Made by a program: the position numbers and the translations under genes. Source: Pseudohaliea sp964438205 (GTDB lineage Bacteria > Pseudomonadota > Gammaproteobacteria > Pseudomonadales > Halieaceae). Taken from it: DNA of 59,436 nucleotides. Positions 8,885 to 17,696 of the stretch are shown in pieces (within the stretch, counting starts at the first letter, position 1; every line of letters begins with the position of its first letter). The notes beneath the pieces were generated by a model. It ran no database searches. It was given only the letters and a program-made list of their open reading frames with translations, and was not told the origin of the DNA. The stretch is taken from NCBI GenBank assembly GCA_964438205.1, contig CAYTJQ010000018.1, forward strand, positions 1 through 59,436, read 5' to 3'.

Positions 8885-10016
8885 ACAGCGCGGCCGCCGC
8901 AACCAGCACGAAATCCGAGAGGCGCACATCCGAGGGGATGAACGACACGGGATAGACGTCCGTGGCCAGCAGCCGCAAGCCGACGGCCCGCTCGAGAGCG
9001 GCCACTCCCTTCGGCACGCCGAGGCTGGCGAGGAGGCCGAGACCGCTGCCGAAGGTGACCCCCGTGACGCCGATCATCCCCCCCTGCATCAGGAACAGCG
9101 CGCCGACCTGTGCCGGCGTCGCGCCGAGGGTGCGCAGGATGGCGATGCTGCCGCGCTTGTCCATGACCACGAGCACCAGCGACGAAACCACGTTGAATGC
9201 CGCCACGGCGATGATCGACAGGAGCAGCACCGTAATCAGCCGCCGCGAGAGCTGGATGGCCTCGTAGAGGTTGCCGTGGGTGAGGGTCCAGTCCGTGAGG
9301 TAGTAGCCCGGGGGCAGGAGCGGCAGCAGCTCCCGGCGGATCCGCGAGACGTCGAAAAGGTCCGTGGTATGCAGGCGCAGACCACTGGCGCCCCCGTCCA
9401 GGCCGGCAAGCGCCGACGCCGCCGCGAGCGGCAGTACCGCGAGGGCCTCGTCCAGCTCCGTGCCCGTATCGATGATCCCGGCCAGCGGGAAAGCGGCGGT
9501 CTCCGGCGGGCCCTGGCCGTCGCGGGCCGGCACGAGCAGCGTGACAGAGCTCCCCTGCCCGGCGCCCAGGCGCCGCGCGACGGCGGCACCCAGGTACAGG
9601 CCGTCGCCGCGGACCGGTGCACCGCCCGCGCCGAACGCGGCAAACTCGGCCAGGGCCGCCGGTTCCAGGCCGAGGCCGGCCACCGCCTCGACACTGCCAC
9701 CGGCCAGGGCGAGGCCCTCGAAGGCGGCGAAGGGCGTCGCCTCGGCCACCGTCGGCTGCGCCAGCAGGGTCTCCGCCAGGGCCCGGGGGTCGCGGTCGCC
9801 GAGGGCGGCGTGCACGGTAATATGCGGCACGAGCGAGAGAATGCGCTCGCGCATTTCCCGGTCGAAGCCATTCATGACCGAGAGCACGGTCAGCAGCAGC
9901 GCGATGGCCAGCACCAGGCCGATCATCGCCAGCGTGGACATGAACACCGAGAGGTGGCCCTGGCGGGCGGCGAAGGTGTGCCGCAGCGCGATGCGGGCCA
10001 GCTCAGCGCTGCGCAT
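8802..10016 (-). CDS. lolE: Lipoprotein-releasing ABC transporter permease LolE (FtsX-type)
   Basis: One of the two permeases of LolCDE, which extracts outer-membrane lipoproteins from the inner membrane and hands them to LolA. The 404-residue product has one N-terminal membrane helix (LSVFMSTLAMIGLVLAIALL), the VLSVMNGFDREMRERI segment typical of LolC/E, a large periplasmic domain and three C-terminal FtsX helices. I chose the ATG at 10014-10016 because it lies just after a GGAGG, gives the family N-terminus (MRSAELARIALRH) and overlaps the lolD stop by 14 bp. Third in a lolC-lolD-lolE string. Confidence 0.93.
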   Translation of the reverse strand: MRSAELARIALRHTFAARQGHLSVFMSTLAMIGLVLAIALLLTVLSVMNGFDREMRERILSLVPHITVHAALGDRDPRALAETLLAQPTVAEATPFAAFEGLALAGGSVEAVAGLGLEPAALAEFAAFGAGGAPVRGDGLYLGAAVARRLGAGQGSSVTLLVPARDGQGPPETAAFPLAGIIDTGTELDEALAVLPLAAASALAGLDGGASGLRLHTTDLFDVSRIRRELLPLLPPGYYLTDWTLTHGNLYEAIQLSRRLITVLLLSIIAVAAFNVVSSLVLVVMDKRGSIAILRTLGATPAQVGALFLMQGGMIGVTGVTFGSGLGLLASLGVPKGVAALERAVGLRLLATDVYPVSFIPSDVRLSDFVLVAAAALFMCLCAACYPALRAARLAPAAVLQADH

Positions 10017-10692
10017 GGGCCTCCACCAGGTGGCCGGCCTCCAGCACCAGCGTGCGGTGCATGCGCGCCGCAATCGCCGGGTCGTGGGTCACGATGATGA
10101 ACGCCGCCTGCTCCCGGCCCAGGTCATCGATCAGGGCGAGCACGCGCTCGGCGGAAGCCGGGTCGAGATTGCCGGTCGGCTCGTCCATCAGCACGCAGCC
10201 CGGCGAGGCGACCAGCGCCCGGGCGATGGCGACACGCTGGCGCTCCCCCCCGGAGAGCGCACCGGGACGGTGATCGACCCGGGACGCCAGCCCCACGCGC
10301 TCGAGCATCGCCCGGGCGCGCCCGAGAGCCTCGGATCGCGCCACGCCGCCGATGAGCAGGGGCATCGCCACGTTCTCCGCGGCATCGAACTCGGCGAGCA
10401 GGTGGTGGAACTGGTAGACAAAGCCCAGGTGCCGGTTGCGCCAGCGGCAGCGTGCCTTTTCCGGCAGCCGGTCCAGGGCCTGGCCGGCGACCTCCACGCA
10501 GCCGCTGCTCGGCGGGTCGAGTCCCCCGAGCAGGTTGAGGAGCGTGGACTTGCCGCTGCCGCTGGCACCGACGATGGCGAGCCGCTCCCCGGCCGCCAGC
10601 GTGAGCTCGACCCCGCGCAGGACCTCCACCTCGCGATTGCCGTCCCGGTAGACCTTGCCGAGGCCGCGGCAGCACAGTACCGGCTCAGCCAC
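10003..10692 (-). CDS. lolD: Lipoprotein-releasing ABC transporter ATP-binding protein LolD
   Basis: ATPase that powers LolCE-mediated lipoprotein release. The 229-residue product has Walker A GASGSGKST, the Q-loop region, the ABC signature LSGGERQR, Walker B VLMDEPTGNLD and the switch histidine in VTHD. I chose GTG at 10690-10692 because it gives the E. coli-like N-terminus (MAEPVLCCRGLGKVYRDG), has GGAGG 9 nt upstream and overlaps the lolC stop by 8 bp. The longer upstream reading of this frame is a shadow of lolC. Confidence 0.96.
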   Translation of the reverse strand: MAEPVLCCRGLGKVYRDGNREVEVLRGVELTLAAGERLAIVGASGSGKSTLLNLLGGLDPPSSGCVEVAGQALDRLPEKARCRWRNRHLGFVYQFHHLLAEFDAAENVAMPLLIGGVARSEALGRARAMLERVGLASRVDHRPGALSGGERQRVAIARALVASPGCVLMDEPTGNLDPASAERVLALIDDLGREQAAFIIVTHDPAIAARMHRTLVLEAGHLVEAHAQR

Positions 10693-11926
10693 GGCGCAGC
10701 GCCTCCGCCGGCGCCACCTGCGCGGCGCGCCAGGCCGGGTAAAGCGTCGCCACCAGGCCCAGGGCGAGGGACGCTGCGACCACCGCCGCCACGTCGGACC
10801 AGCGCAGTTCTGCCGGCAGGCCGGTGATGAAGTAGACCGCCGGGTCGAAGAGCCGCGCCTGCAGCAGCCGCTCCAGCCCGGCGGCGATGCGGTCGACGGA
10901 CAGCGCCAGCAGGACACCGAGAGCGGCGCCCACGGCCACCCCGAGGCAGGCGAGCGCGGCCCCGTGGACCACGAAGAGCCGAAGAATCGCGGCCGGGTCC
11001 GCACCGAGGGTACGCAGCACGGCGATGTCCTCGCGTTTCTCCGCCACCGACATGACCAGCGTCGCGACAATGTTGAAGGCAGCCACCGCGACCACGCTCA
11101 GCAGCAGCAGGCTCACGGTCAGTTTTTCCATGCGCACGGCACGGAACAGCGAGCCCTGGGTGTCACTCCAGGGCACCGGGCGGACGCCGTCCGGCAGCGT
11201 CGCGGCCAGGCGCCGGAGGGTCGCCGGTGCTTCGAAGAGGTCGACGGTGCGCAGCTTGAGACCGCTCGGCGCCCCCTCGCCGCCAAGCAGGCGGCTGGCG
11301 GTGTCGAGGGACACGTAGGCCAGTTCCGCGTCCTGCTCCGCACCGACCCGGAACAGGCCCACCACCTCCAGCCGGCGGCTCCGGGGGAACAGGCCCAGGG
11401 GCGTAGCGGTAAAGCGCGGCAGGGTCACGCGCACCGTATCGCCGATGCCGACGCCGAGCATGCGGGCGAGGGTAGCGCCGAGGACCACGCGGAACGGGGC
11501 CTCGTCGAGGCTTTCCAGGCGCCCGGCCACGAGCGTGGCGGGCATGCGCGACACGCCCCCCTCCCGCGCGGTATCGATACCGGTCAACTGCACGCCGCGC
11601 TGCCCGCGCCCGGCGCCGAGGAGCGCCTTCTCGCGGATGTAGGGGGCAACGCCCCGCACGGCCGGGTCGCTGGCCACGCGGCTGGCCAGGCGCTCCCAGC
11701 CCGCGGCGGCTTGCGGGCTGTCGAATTCGAGGTAGCCGTGGGGAACGAGGGCGAGGATGCGGCCCCGCAGTTCGCCGGCGAAGCCGTTCATGATGGAGAG
11801 CACGACGATCAGGCTGGCCACACCGATGACCATGCCGAGCATGGAAACGAGGCTGACGAGGGCGGTGAAGCGGTTGCGCTGGCGACTGAAACTGTAGCGA
11901 AGCCCGATGAAGGCGGGATAACCCAC
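10685..11926 (-). CDS. lolC: Lipoprotein-releasing ABC transporter permease LolC (FtsX-type)
   Basis: Permease partner of LolE; in E. coli LolC recruits the periplasmic carrier LolA. The 413-residue product has the family N-terminus (FIGLRYSFSRQRNRF), a first helix followed by VVLSIMNGFAGELRGRIL, a periplasmic domain of about 200 residues, and three C-terminal helices with the FtsX pattern (VVAVAAFNIVATLVMSVAEKR). GTG start 6 nt after the nqrM stop, so it probably shares the nqr-apbE-nqrM transcript even though the function is unrelated. Confidence 0.94.
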   Translation of the reverse strand: MGYPAFIGLRYSFSRQRNRFTALVSLVSMLGMVIGVASLIVVLSIMNGFAGELRGRILALVPHGYLEFDSPQAAAGWERLASRVASDPAVRGVAPYIREKALLGAGRGQRGVQLTGIDTAREGGVSRMPATLVAGRLESLDEAPFRVVLGATLARMLGVGIGDTVRVTLPRFTATPLGLFPRSRRLEVVGLFRVGAEQDAELAYVSLDTASRLLGGEGAPSGLKLRTVDLFEAPATLRRLAATLPDGVRPVPWSDTQGSLFRAVRMEKLTVSLLLLSVVAVAAFNIVATLVMSVAEKREDIAVLRTLGADPAAILRLFVVHGAALACLGVAVGAALGVLLALSVDRIAAGLERLLQARLFDPAVYFITGLPAELRWSDVAAVVAASLALGLVATLYPAWRAAQVAPAEALRRG

Positions 11927-11932
11927 CGGCGG

Positions 11933-12178
11933 TCAGCGCCCCTTGGTATCGCGGGCGGCGGCGTCGTAGAAGGACGCCTCGCCGGCCTCCCCGGCCTCAC
12001 CTTTTTCCTCGTCGCAGCGGGCGGGGTCACCGCCGCAGATCTCGCAGGACTGGTTGATCCCGACCGCACCGAGGCCGCCGCAGGAGCCCTTGATCGGCTC
12101 GCGGCCGGCCAGCACGCCAACGGCCATGGCGGTGACGACAAGGCCCATGATGATTACCGTCAGCACGAAAACGAGCAT
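11933..12178 (-). CDS. nqrM: Na+-NQR maturation protein NqrM (DUF539)
   Basis: Small membrane-anchored factor needed for assembly of functional Na+-NQR, thought to deliver iron to the NqrD/NqrE cysteine site. The 81-residue product has one N-terminal membrane helix (FVLTVIIMGLVVTAMAVGVL) followed by a cysteine-rich tail with Cys33, Cys45, Cys48 and Cys55 (GSCGGLG, QSCEICGG, ARCDEE), as in the family. It follows apbE by 9 nt and precedes lolC by 6 nt. Both Na+-NQR maturation genes are thus in the same unit as the complex. Confidence 0.93.
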   Translation of the reverse strand: MLVFVLTVIIMGLVVTAMAVGVLAGREPIKGSCGGLGAVGINQSCEICGGDPARCDEEKGEAGEAGEASFYDAAARDTKGR

Positions 12179-12187
12179 TGCAGTCTC

Positions 12188-13234
12188 CTATCCGTGGCCA
12201 TTACCGTCGGCCAGGTACGGTGCGAAGGCGGGTGAGCTGTATTCCTCGAAGCCCTCGCCCTCGCGCGCGAGCAAATATACCGCAAGGCCCGCCTCGGCGG
12301 CCACTGCAAGCGCGGCCTCGCGCCCGAGCACGGTCAGCGCCGTGGCCCAGCCGTCAGCGAGCATGCAGGATTCGGCCACCACCGTAACAGACACCAGATC
12401 GTGGGTCACGGGATTGCCGCTGCGCGGGTCGATCATGTGCGAGTAGCGCTCGCCGCCCACGGTAAAAAAGTTGCGGTAATCACCGGATGTGGCAATCGCG
12501 CGGTCGCTGAGCTCGATGCCTCGCGCCACGGCGCGGGCGCCGGCCTCCGGCCGCTCCACGGCGACGCGCCAGCGATCCCCGCGCGGGCTCCGGCCCGACA
12601 CCCGCATCTCACCGCCGATTTCCACCAGGTAGTTCTTAAAGCCCCCGGTTTCAAGGATGCCCGCCACGCGGTCGACCGCGTAACCCTTGGCGATGGAGGA
12701 GAAATCGAGCGCGATCGCCGCCCGCTTCTCGAGCCGCCGGTGCTCCCGGTTCCAGGCCAGCTTATCCTGCCCGACGCGGGCGCGCGTTTCCGCCACGGCC
12801 GCCGGATCCGGGACGCCCTCCCGCGGCCCCTCGGGCCCGAAGCCCCAGAGATCAACCAGCGGTGCGACGGTCACGTCGTAGGCGCCGCCGCTCGCGGCGC
12901 CGATGGCCAGGGCGGCCTCCAGCACCGCGGCAAAGCGTGGCGACACGGTCATGCCCTGCCCCGGCGGCAGGCGGTTGAAACGGCTGATCTCCGAGTCCTC
13001 GAGCCAGGTCGACATGCTGTCGTTGACGGCCTCGAGTTCGGCATCGATGGCCGTCTGCAGGGCAGCCTCGGCCGCGGCGCCGCCGGGCACGGTGAGGTGC
13101 CAGCTCGTACCCATGGTGCGGCCTTCCAGGCGCAGGACCTGCGGCTCGCCCCCGCAGGCGGCGAGCAGCGCCAGGAGCGCGCCAAAAAAAAACCACCGCG
13201 CGGGGCGGTGGTTTCTCGCCCTCGCTGGCAGCAT
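12188..13234 (-). CDS. apbE: FAD:protein FMN transferase ApbE (lipoprotein)
   Basis: Periplasmic lipoprotein that transfers FMN from FAD onto threonines of NqrB and NqrC. The 348-residue product has a lipoprotein signal with lipobox LLAAC (residues about 23-27). The ApbE signature follows: EGRTMGTSW, SMSTWLEDSEISRFN, DLWGFGP, LDFSSIAKGYAVDR, and the C-terminal TSGDYRNFF and HMIDPRSGNPV. The ATG at 13232-13234 shares its A with the nqrF TGA (TGATG). The codons for residues about 7-17 form a perfect terminator-like hairpin with a nine-T run (13184-13214), so expression relative to nqrA-F may be throttled at this point. Confidence 0.95.
   Translation of the reverse strand: MLPARARNHRPARWFFFGALLALLAACGGEPQVLRLEGRTMGTSWHLTVPGGAAAEAALQTAIDAELEAVNDSMSTWLEDSEISRFNRLPPGQGMTVSPRFAAVLEAALAIGAASGGAYDVTVAPLVDLWGFGPEGPREGVPDPAAVAETRARVGQDKLAWNREHRRLEKRAAIALDFSSIAKGYAVDRVAGILETGGFKNYLVEIGGEMRVSGRSPRGDRWRVAVERPEAGARAVARGIELSDRAIATSGDYRNFFTVGGERYSHMIDPRSGNPVTHDLVSVTVVAESCMLADGWATALTVLGREAALAVAAEAGLAVYLLAREGEGFEEYSSPAFAPYLADGNGHG
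13184..13214 (-). terminator. Intrinsic terminator/attenuator hairpin inside the start of apbE
   Basis: On the minus strand, a perfect 10-bp stem (AAACCACCGC pairing with GCGGTGGTTT, arms at 13205-13214 and 13190-13199) closes a 5-nt loop and runs straight into nine T residues (13184-13192). This is a textbook Rho-independent terminator pointing in the direction of nqr transcription. It lies 20 bp inside the apbE reading frame, just after nqrF. Ribosomes moving from nqrF into apbE through the TGATG overlap would be expected to open it. Confidence 0.8.
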
Positions 13235-14457
13235 CAGCCGCCGAAGTCGTCGAGCAGGATGTTCTCGGGCTCGACGCCGAGGTCCGTGAGCATCTGGATG
13301 CAGGCCGCATTCATCATCGGCGGGCCGCACATGTAGTACTCGCAGTCCTCCGGCGCCGGGTGGTCCTTGAGGTACTCCTCGTAAAGCACATTGTGGATAA
13401 AGCCGGTGAGGCCTTCCCAGTTGTCCTCGGGCTGCGGGTCGGACAGGGCCACGTGCCACTCGAAGTTGTCGTTCTCCGCCGCGAGGCCGTCGAAGTCCTC
13501 GACGTAGAACATCTCGCGCAGGGAACGGGCACCGTACCAGAACGTGATCTTGCGCTTGCTGTTGAGACGCTTGAGCTGGTCAAAGAGGTGCGAGCGCATG
13601 GGTGCCATGCCGGCGCCACCGCCGATGAAGATCATCTCCGCGTCCGTGTCCTTGGCGAAGAACTCACCGAAGGGCCCGTAGACCTTCACCTTGTCGCCGG
13701 GCTTCAGGTTGAAGACCCAGGACGACATGATGCCGGGCGGAATACCCTCGCTGCCGGGCGGCGGCGTCGCGATGCGGATGTTGAACTTCACCACGCCCTT
13801 CTCTTCCGGATAGTTGGCCATGGAGTAGGCGCGGATCGTGGTCTCGTTGCACTTCGACTCGAGGTTGAAGAAGCCGAAGCGCTCCCAGTCGCCACGGTAC
13901 TCCTCGTCGATGTCGAAGTCACTGAACTTGACGTGGTGCGGGGGACACTCCAGCTGTACGTAGCCCCCGGCGCGGAAGTCGACGCTCTCGCCCTCCGGCA
14001 GCTTCAGGGTCAGCTCCTTGATGAAGGTGGCGACATTCGGGTTGCTCTCGACGGTGCACTCCCACTGCTTGACGCCGAAGACCTCCTCCGGCACCTGGAT
14101 CTTCATATCCTGCTTGACCGCGGTCTGGCAGGACAGGCGCCAGCCCTCGTTGGCTTCGCGGCGGGTAAAGTGCGACTCCTCGGTGGGCAGCATGGCACCG
14201 CCGCCTTCCTTGATGATGCACTTGCACTGTGCACAGGTGCCGCCGCCGCCACAGGCGGAGGCGAGGAACAGGTCGGCATCGGCCAGGGTCTGCAGCAGCT
14301 TGCCGCCAGCGGGGACCGTGATGGTCTTCTCGCCGTTGATCTCGATGTTGACGCTGCCGGAGCTCACCAGCCGGGCGCGGGCAAGAAGAATCACCATGAC
14401 CAGCGCGAGCACGATGGCCGTGAACATGCCGACGCCGTAGACGATAGTCAAATCCAT
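13234..14457 (-). CDS. nqrF: Na+-translocating NADH:quinone reductase subunit F
   Basis: Electron entry subunit: oxidises NADH through FAD and passes electrons to a 2Fe-2S centre. The 407-residue product has one N-terminal membrane helix, a ferredoxin domain with cluster cysteines 69, 75, 78 and 110 (ACGGGGTCAQC, WRLSC), an FAD-binding domain (RAYSMANYP, then a GGGAGMAP nucleotide motif) and a C-terminal NADH domain ending in the typical ILLDDFGG. It lies 12 nt after nqrE and is the last structural nqr gene. Confidence 0.98.
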   Translation of the reverse strand: MDLTIVYGVGMFTAIVLALVMVILLARARLVSSGSVNIEINGEKTITVPAGGKLLQTLADADLFLASACGGGGTCAQCKCIIKEGGGAMLPTEESHFTRREANEGWRLSCQTAVKQDMKIQVPEEVFGVKQWECTVESNPNVATFIKELTLKLPEGESVDFRAGGYVQLECPPHHVKFSDFDIDEEYRGDWERFGFFNLESKCNETTIRAYSMANYPEEKGVVKFNIRIATPPPGSEGIPPGIMSSWVFNLKPGDKVKVYGPFGEFFAKDTDAEMIFIGGGAGMAPMRSHLFDQLKRLNSKRKITFWYGARSLREMFYVEDFDGLAAENDNFEWHVALSDPQPEDNWEGLTGFIHNVLYEEYLKDHPAPEDCEYYMCGPPMMNAACIQMLTDLGVEPENILLDDFGG

Positions 14458-14469
14458 GCTGTCAGATCC

Positions 14470-15077
<608 letters not shown>

Positions 15078-15078
<1 letters not shown>

Positions 15079-15740
15079 CACGCGGTCTCCTCAGCGGGCG
15101 TATGCGGCGCCAGGCGGAAATCGGGCTCCTCCACCTGCCTGGCGTCCCAGCTGCGCAGGGCCCAGATGAACAGGCCGATGAGGAAGAAGGCGCTCGGCGG
15201 CAGCAGCAGCAGGCCGTTCGGCACGTACCAGCCGCCCTCCGTTGCCAGCGGCAGGATCTCGATGCCGTAGAGCTTGCCGGAGCCGAACAGCTCGCGTACC
15301 ACGGCGACCGCCAGCAGCACCACGGAGTAGCCGAGGCCGTTGCCAACGCCGTCGAAGAAGCTCGGCAGCGGCGGGTTCTTCATGGCGAAAGCTTCCGCCC
15401 GGCCCATGACAATGCAGTTGGTGATGATCAGGCCGACGAAGACGGACAGCTGCTTGCTGATGTCGTAGGCCACGGCCTTGAGAATCTCGTCGACCAGGAT
15501 CACCAGCGAGGCGATGATCGTCATCTGCACGATGATGCGGATGCTGCCCGGGATGTGGTGGCGGATGGCCGCGATGAACAGGTTCGAGAAAGCCGTTACC
15601 GCGGTGAGCGCGATACACATCACCACCGTCACCTGCAGCGACGAGGTGACAGCCAGCGCACTGCAGATACCGAGAATCTGCAGGGCGATCGGGTTGTTCC
15701 TGAAAATCGGTGTGGTCAGTGCTTCCTTGACGTTTTGCAT
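15078..15740 (-). CDS. nqrD: Na+-translocating NADH:quinone reductase subunit D
   Basis: Six-helix membrane subunit, pseudo-symmetric with NqrE. The 220-residue product has the family sequence PIFRNNPIALQILGICSALA near the start and IITNCIVMGRAEAFAMKNP in the middle, where the conserved cysteine lies. It starts only 1 nt after the nqrC stop and shares a base with nqrE. Confidence 0.98.
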
Positions 15741-15741
15741 G

Positions 15742-16506
15742 TCAGGCGTCTCCCGTCTTCAGGTTGTCGAGGAAGGGCTTGAAGCCCTGCTCGCCCAGCC
15801 AGAACTGGACGAGATTGGTCACACCGCGCGCCGTAAGCGTGGCGCCGGAGAGCCCGTCGACGCGCCAGGGCGCGTTCGGGCTCTCCTTGTCGACGGCACC
15901 CTTGGCCAGCGCGATGGCGGCCTCGCCGTCGCGGTAGACCTGCTTGCCCGGCCACTGGGACTTCCAGCGCGGGTTGTCCACCTCGCCGCCAAGCCCCGGC
16001 GTCTCGCCGTGCTCGTAGAAGCCCAGGCCGGCCACGGTGTTGGCGTCCGACTCCAGCGCGATGAACCCGTAAAGCGTAGACCACAGGCCGTAACCGTGGA
16101 TCGGCAGGATCACTTTGTCCAGCCCGCCGTCTGCCGCCTGTACCAGGTAGACCTCGGCGTAGTCGGCGCGGCGGCCGATCTTCGCGGGATCGTCCTCGAG
16201 GTCCGTGGACAGCTTCGGTGACTTGCTGGCGGCGTGCTGGTCGTAGCCGGCCGGCACGTCCGCGGCGAATTCGCCGGTGCGCAGATCGACGTAGCGGGCG
16301 TCGATGCGCTCGAACAGCTCGTCGACGGTCTTGCCCTCTTCCAGCATGCCGGCGGCGGCGAGAATGTTGCGCTTGCGGTCGAGGTCCTTGTTGGCCACCT
16401 GCGCCGGCTTCAGCATCACCGCCGCCGTGGAGACCACGATGGAGCAGACGATGCAGAGCGCAAAGGCGACCGTGACGATCTTCTTGATGGAGTCATTGCT
16501 AGACAC
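15742..16506 (-). CDS. nqrC: Na+-translocating NADH:quinone reductase subunit C
   Basis: Subunit anchored by one N-terminal helix, with a periplasmic domain carrying covalent FMN. The 254-residue product has the helix at about 8-30 and the flavinylation motif SGATLT, in which the modified residue should be Thr223, the substrate of ApbE encoded downstream. I chose GTG at 16504-16506 (GGAGG 7 nt upstream) over a TTG two codons earlier, which would sit only 1 nt from that Shine-Dalgarno. The start overlaps the nqrB stop by 8 bp. Confidence 0.96.
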   Translation of the reverse strand: MSSNDSIKKIVTVAFALCIVCSIVVSTAAVMLKPAQVANKDLDRKRNILAAAGMLEEGKTVDELFERIDARYVDLRTGEFAADVPAGYDQHAASKSPKLSTDLEDDPAKIGRRADYAEVYLVQAADGGLDKVILPIHGYGLWSTLYGFIALESDANTVAGLGFYEHGETPGLGGEVDNPRWKSQWPGKQVYRDGEAAIALAKGAVDKESPNAPWRVDGLSGATLTARGVTNLVQFWLGEQGFKPFLDNLKTGDA

Positions 16507-17695
16507 GGGCAAGCCTCCGCTTGATGTTGGCCTGGATGACGAAGTGATCCATGATCGGCGCGAACAGGTTGGCGAACAGAATCGCCAGCATGATGCCCTC
16601 CGGGAAGGCCGGGTTGATCACGCGGATCAGCACCGTCATGAAGCCAATCAGCAGCCCGAAGGCCCAGCGGCCGGTATTGGTCATGGCCGCCGAGACCGGG
16701 TCCGTTGCCATGAAAAACATGCCGAAGGCGAAGCCGCCGACCACCAGGTGCCAGTACCAGGGCATGGAGAACGCCGGGTTGCTCTCGGAGCCCACCAGGT
16801 TCAGGAAGCTCGAGAACAGGAACATGCCCAGGAACACGCCGGCGACGATGCGCCAGGACGCGATCCGCGTGGCCAGCAGCCAGGCGCCGCCGATGAGGAT
16901 AGCCAGCGTGGAGGTCTCGCCGATGGAGCCGGGAATGGCACCGACGAAGGCCTGCATCCAGCTGTAGCTGTCCTGCAGCCCCGCCATGCCCTGGGAGGCA
17001 ACCACACCCAGCGGCGTCGCGCCGGTGTAGCCGTCCACGGCCGTCCACACGGCGTCGCCGGAAAGCTGGGCCGGGTAGGCGAAGTAGAGGAAGGCGCGGC
17101 CAGTGAGCGCCGGGTTCAGGAAGTTTTTGCCGGTGCCGCCAAAGACTTCCTTGCCGATGACCACGCCGAAGCTGATGCCCATGGCCGCCTGCCAGAGCGG
17201 CAGATCCGGCGGGCAGACGAGGGCGAACAGGATCGAGGTGACAAAGAAGCCCTCATTGACCTCGTGGCCGCGCTTGATGGCGAAGAGCACTTCCCAGAAG
17301 CCGCCGACCAGGAAAGTGACCGCGTAGATAGGCAGGAAGTACAGCGCGCCGAACAGGAAGCAGTCCCAGACGCTGGTCGGATCGTAGCCGCCGAGGGCAC
17401 CGATGATCGCACCCCGCCAGCCGTCCACGGTACCGCCGGTCTGGGCGAGGATGTCATTGGCCTGGTAGCCCAGGTTGTACATGCCCCAGAGCATGGCAGG
17501 GAAAACGGCCAGCCAGACGCTGATCATGATCCGTTTCAGGTCGATACCGTCGCGCACGTGGGCGGTGGTGCGGGTGACGGAGGGCGGCGAGTAAAGGAAG
17601 GTATCCACCGCCTCGAAGAGGGGATAGAACTTCTGCAGGCGCCCGCCCTCCTGGAAGTGGTGCTCGTAGTTGTCGAGGATCTTGCGCAGGCTCAC
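16499..17695 (-). CDS. nqrB: Na+-translocating NADH:quinone reductase subunit B
   Basis: Main membrane subunit: binds riboflavin and covalent FMN and forms part of the sodium path. The 398-residue product has about ten hydrophobic segments and the ApbE target motif TGATPLG with the FMN threonine at residue 227. The family stretch GKEVFGGTGKNFLNPALTGR is also present. GTG start 1 nt after the nqrA stop, with an AGGAGGG Shine-Dalgarno inside the last nqrA codons. Confidence 0.98.
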   Translation of the reverse strand: MSLRKILDNYEHHFQEGGRLQKFYPLFEAVDTFLYSPPSVTRTTAHVRDGIDLKRIMISVWLAVFPAMLWGMYNLGYQANDILAQTGGTVDGWRGAIIGALGGYDPTSVWDCFLFGALYFLPIYAVTFLVGGFWEVLFAIKRGHEVNEGFFVTSILFALVCPPDLPLWQAAMGISFGVVIGKEVFGGTGKNFLNPALTGRAFLYFAYPAQLSGDAVWTAVDGYTGATPLGVVASQGMAGLQDSYSWMQAFVGAIPGSIGETSTLAILIGGAWLLATRIASWRIVAGVFLGMFLFSSFLNLVGSESNPAFSMPWYWHLVVGGFAFGMFFMATDPVSAAMTNTGRWAFGLLIGFMTVLIRVINPAFPEGIMLAILFANLFAPIMDHFVIQANIKRRLARV

Positions 17696-17696
17696 G

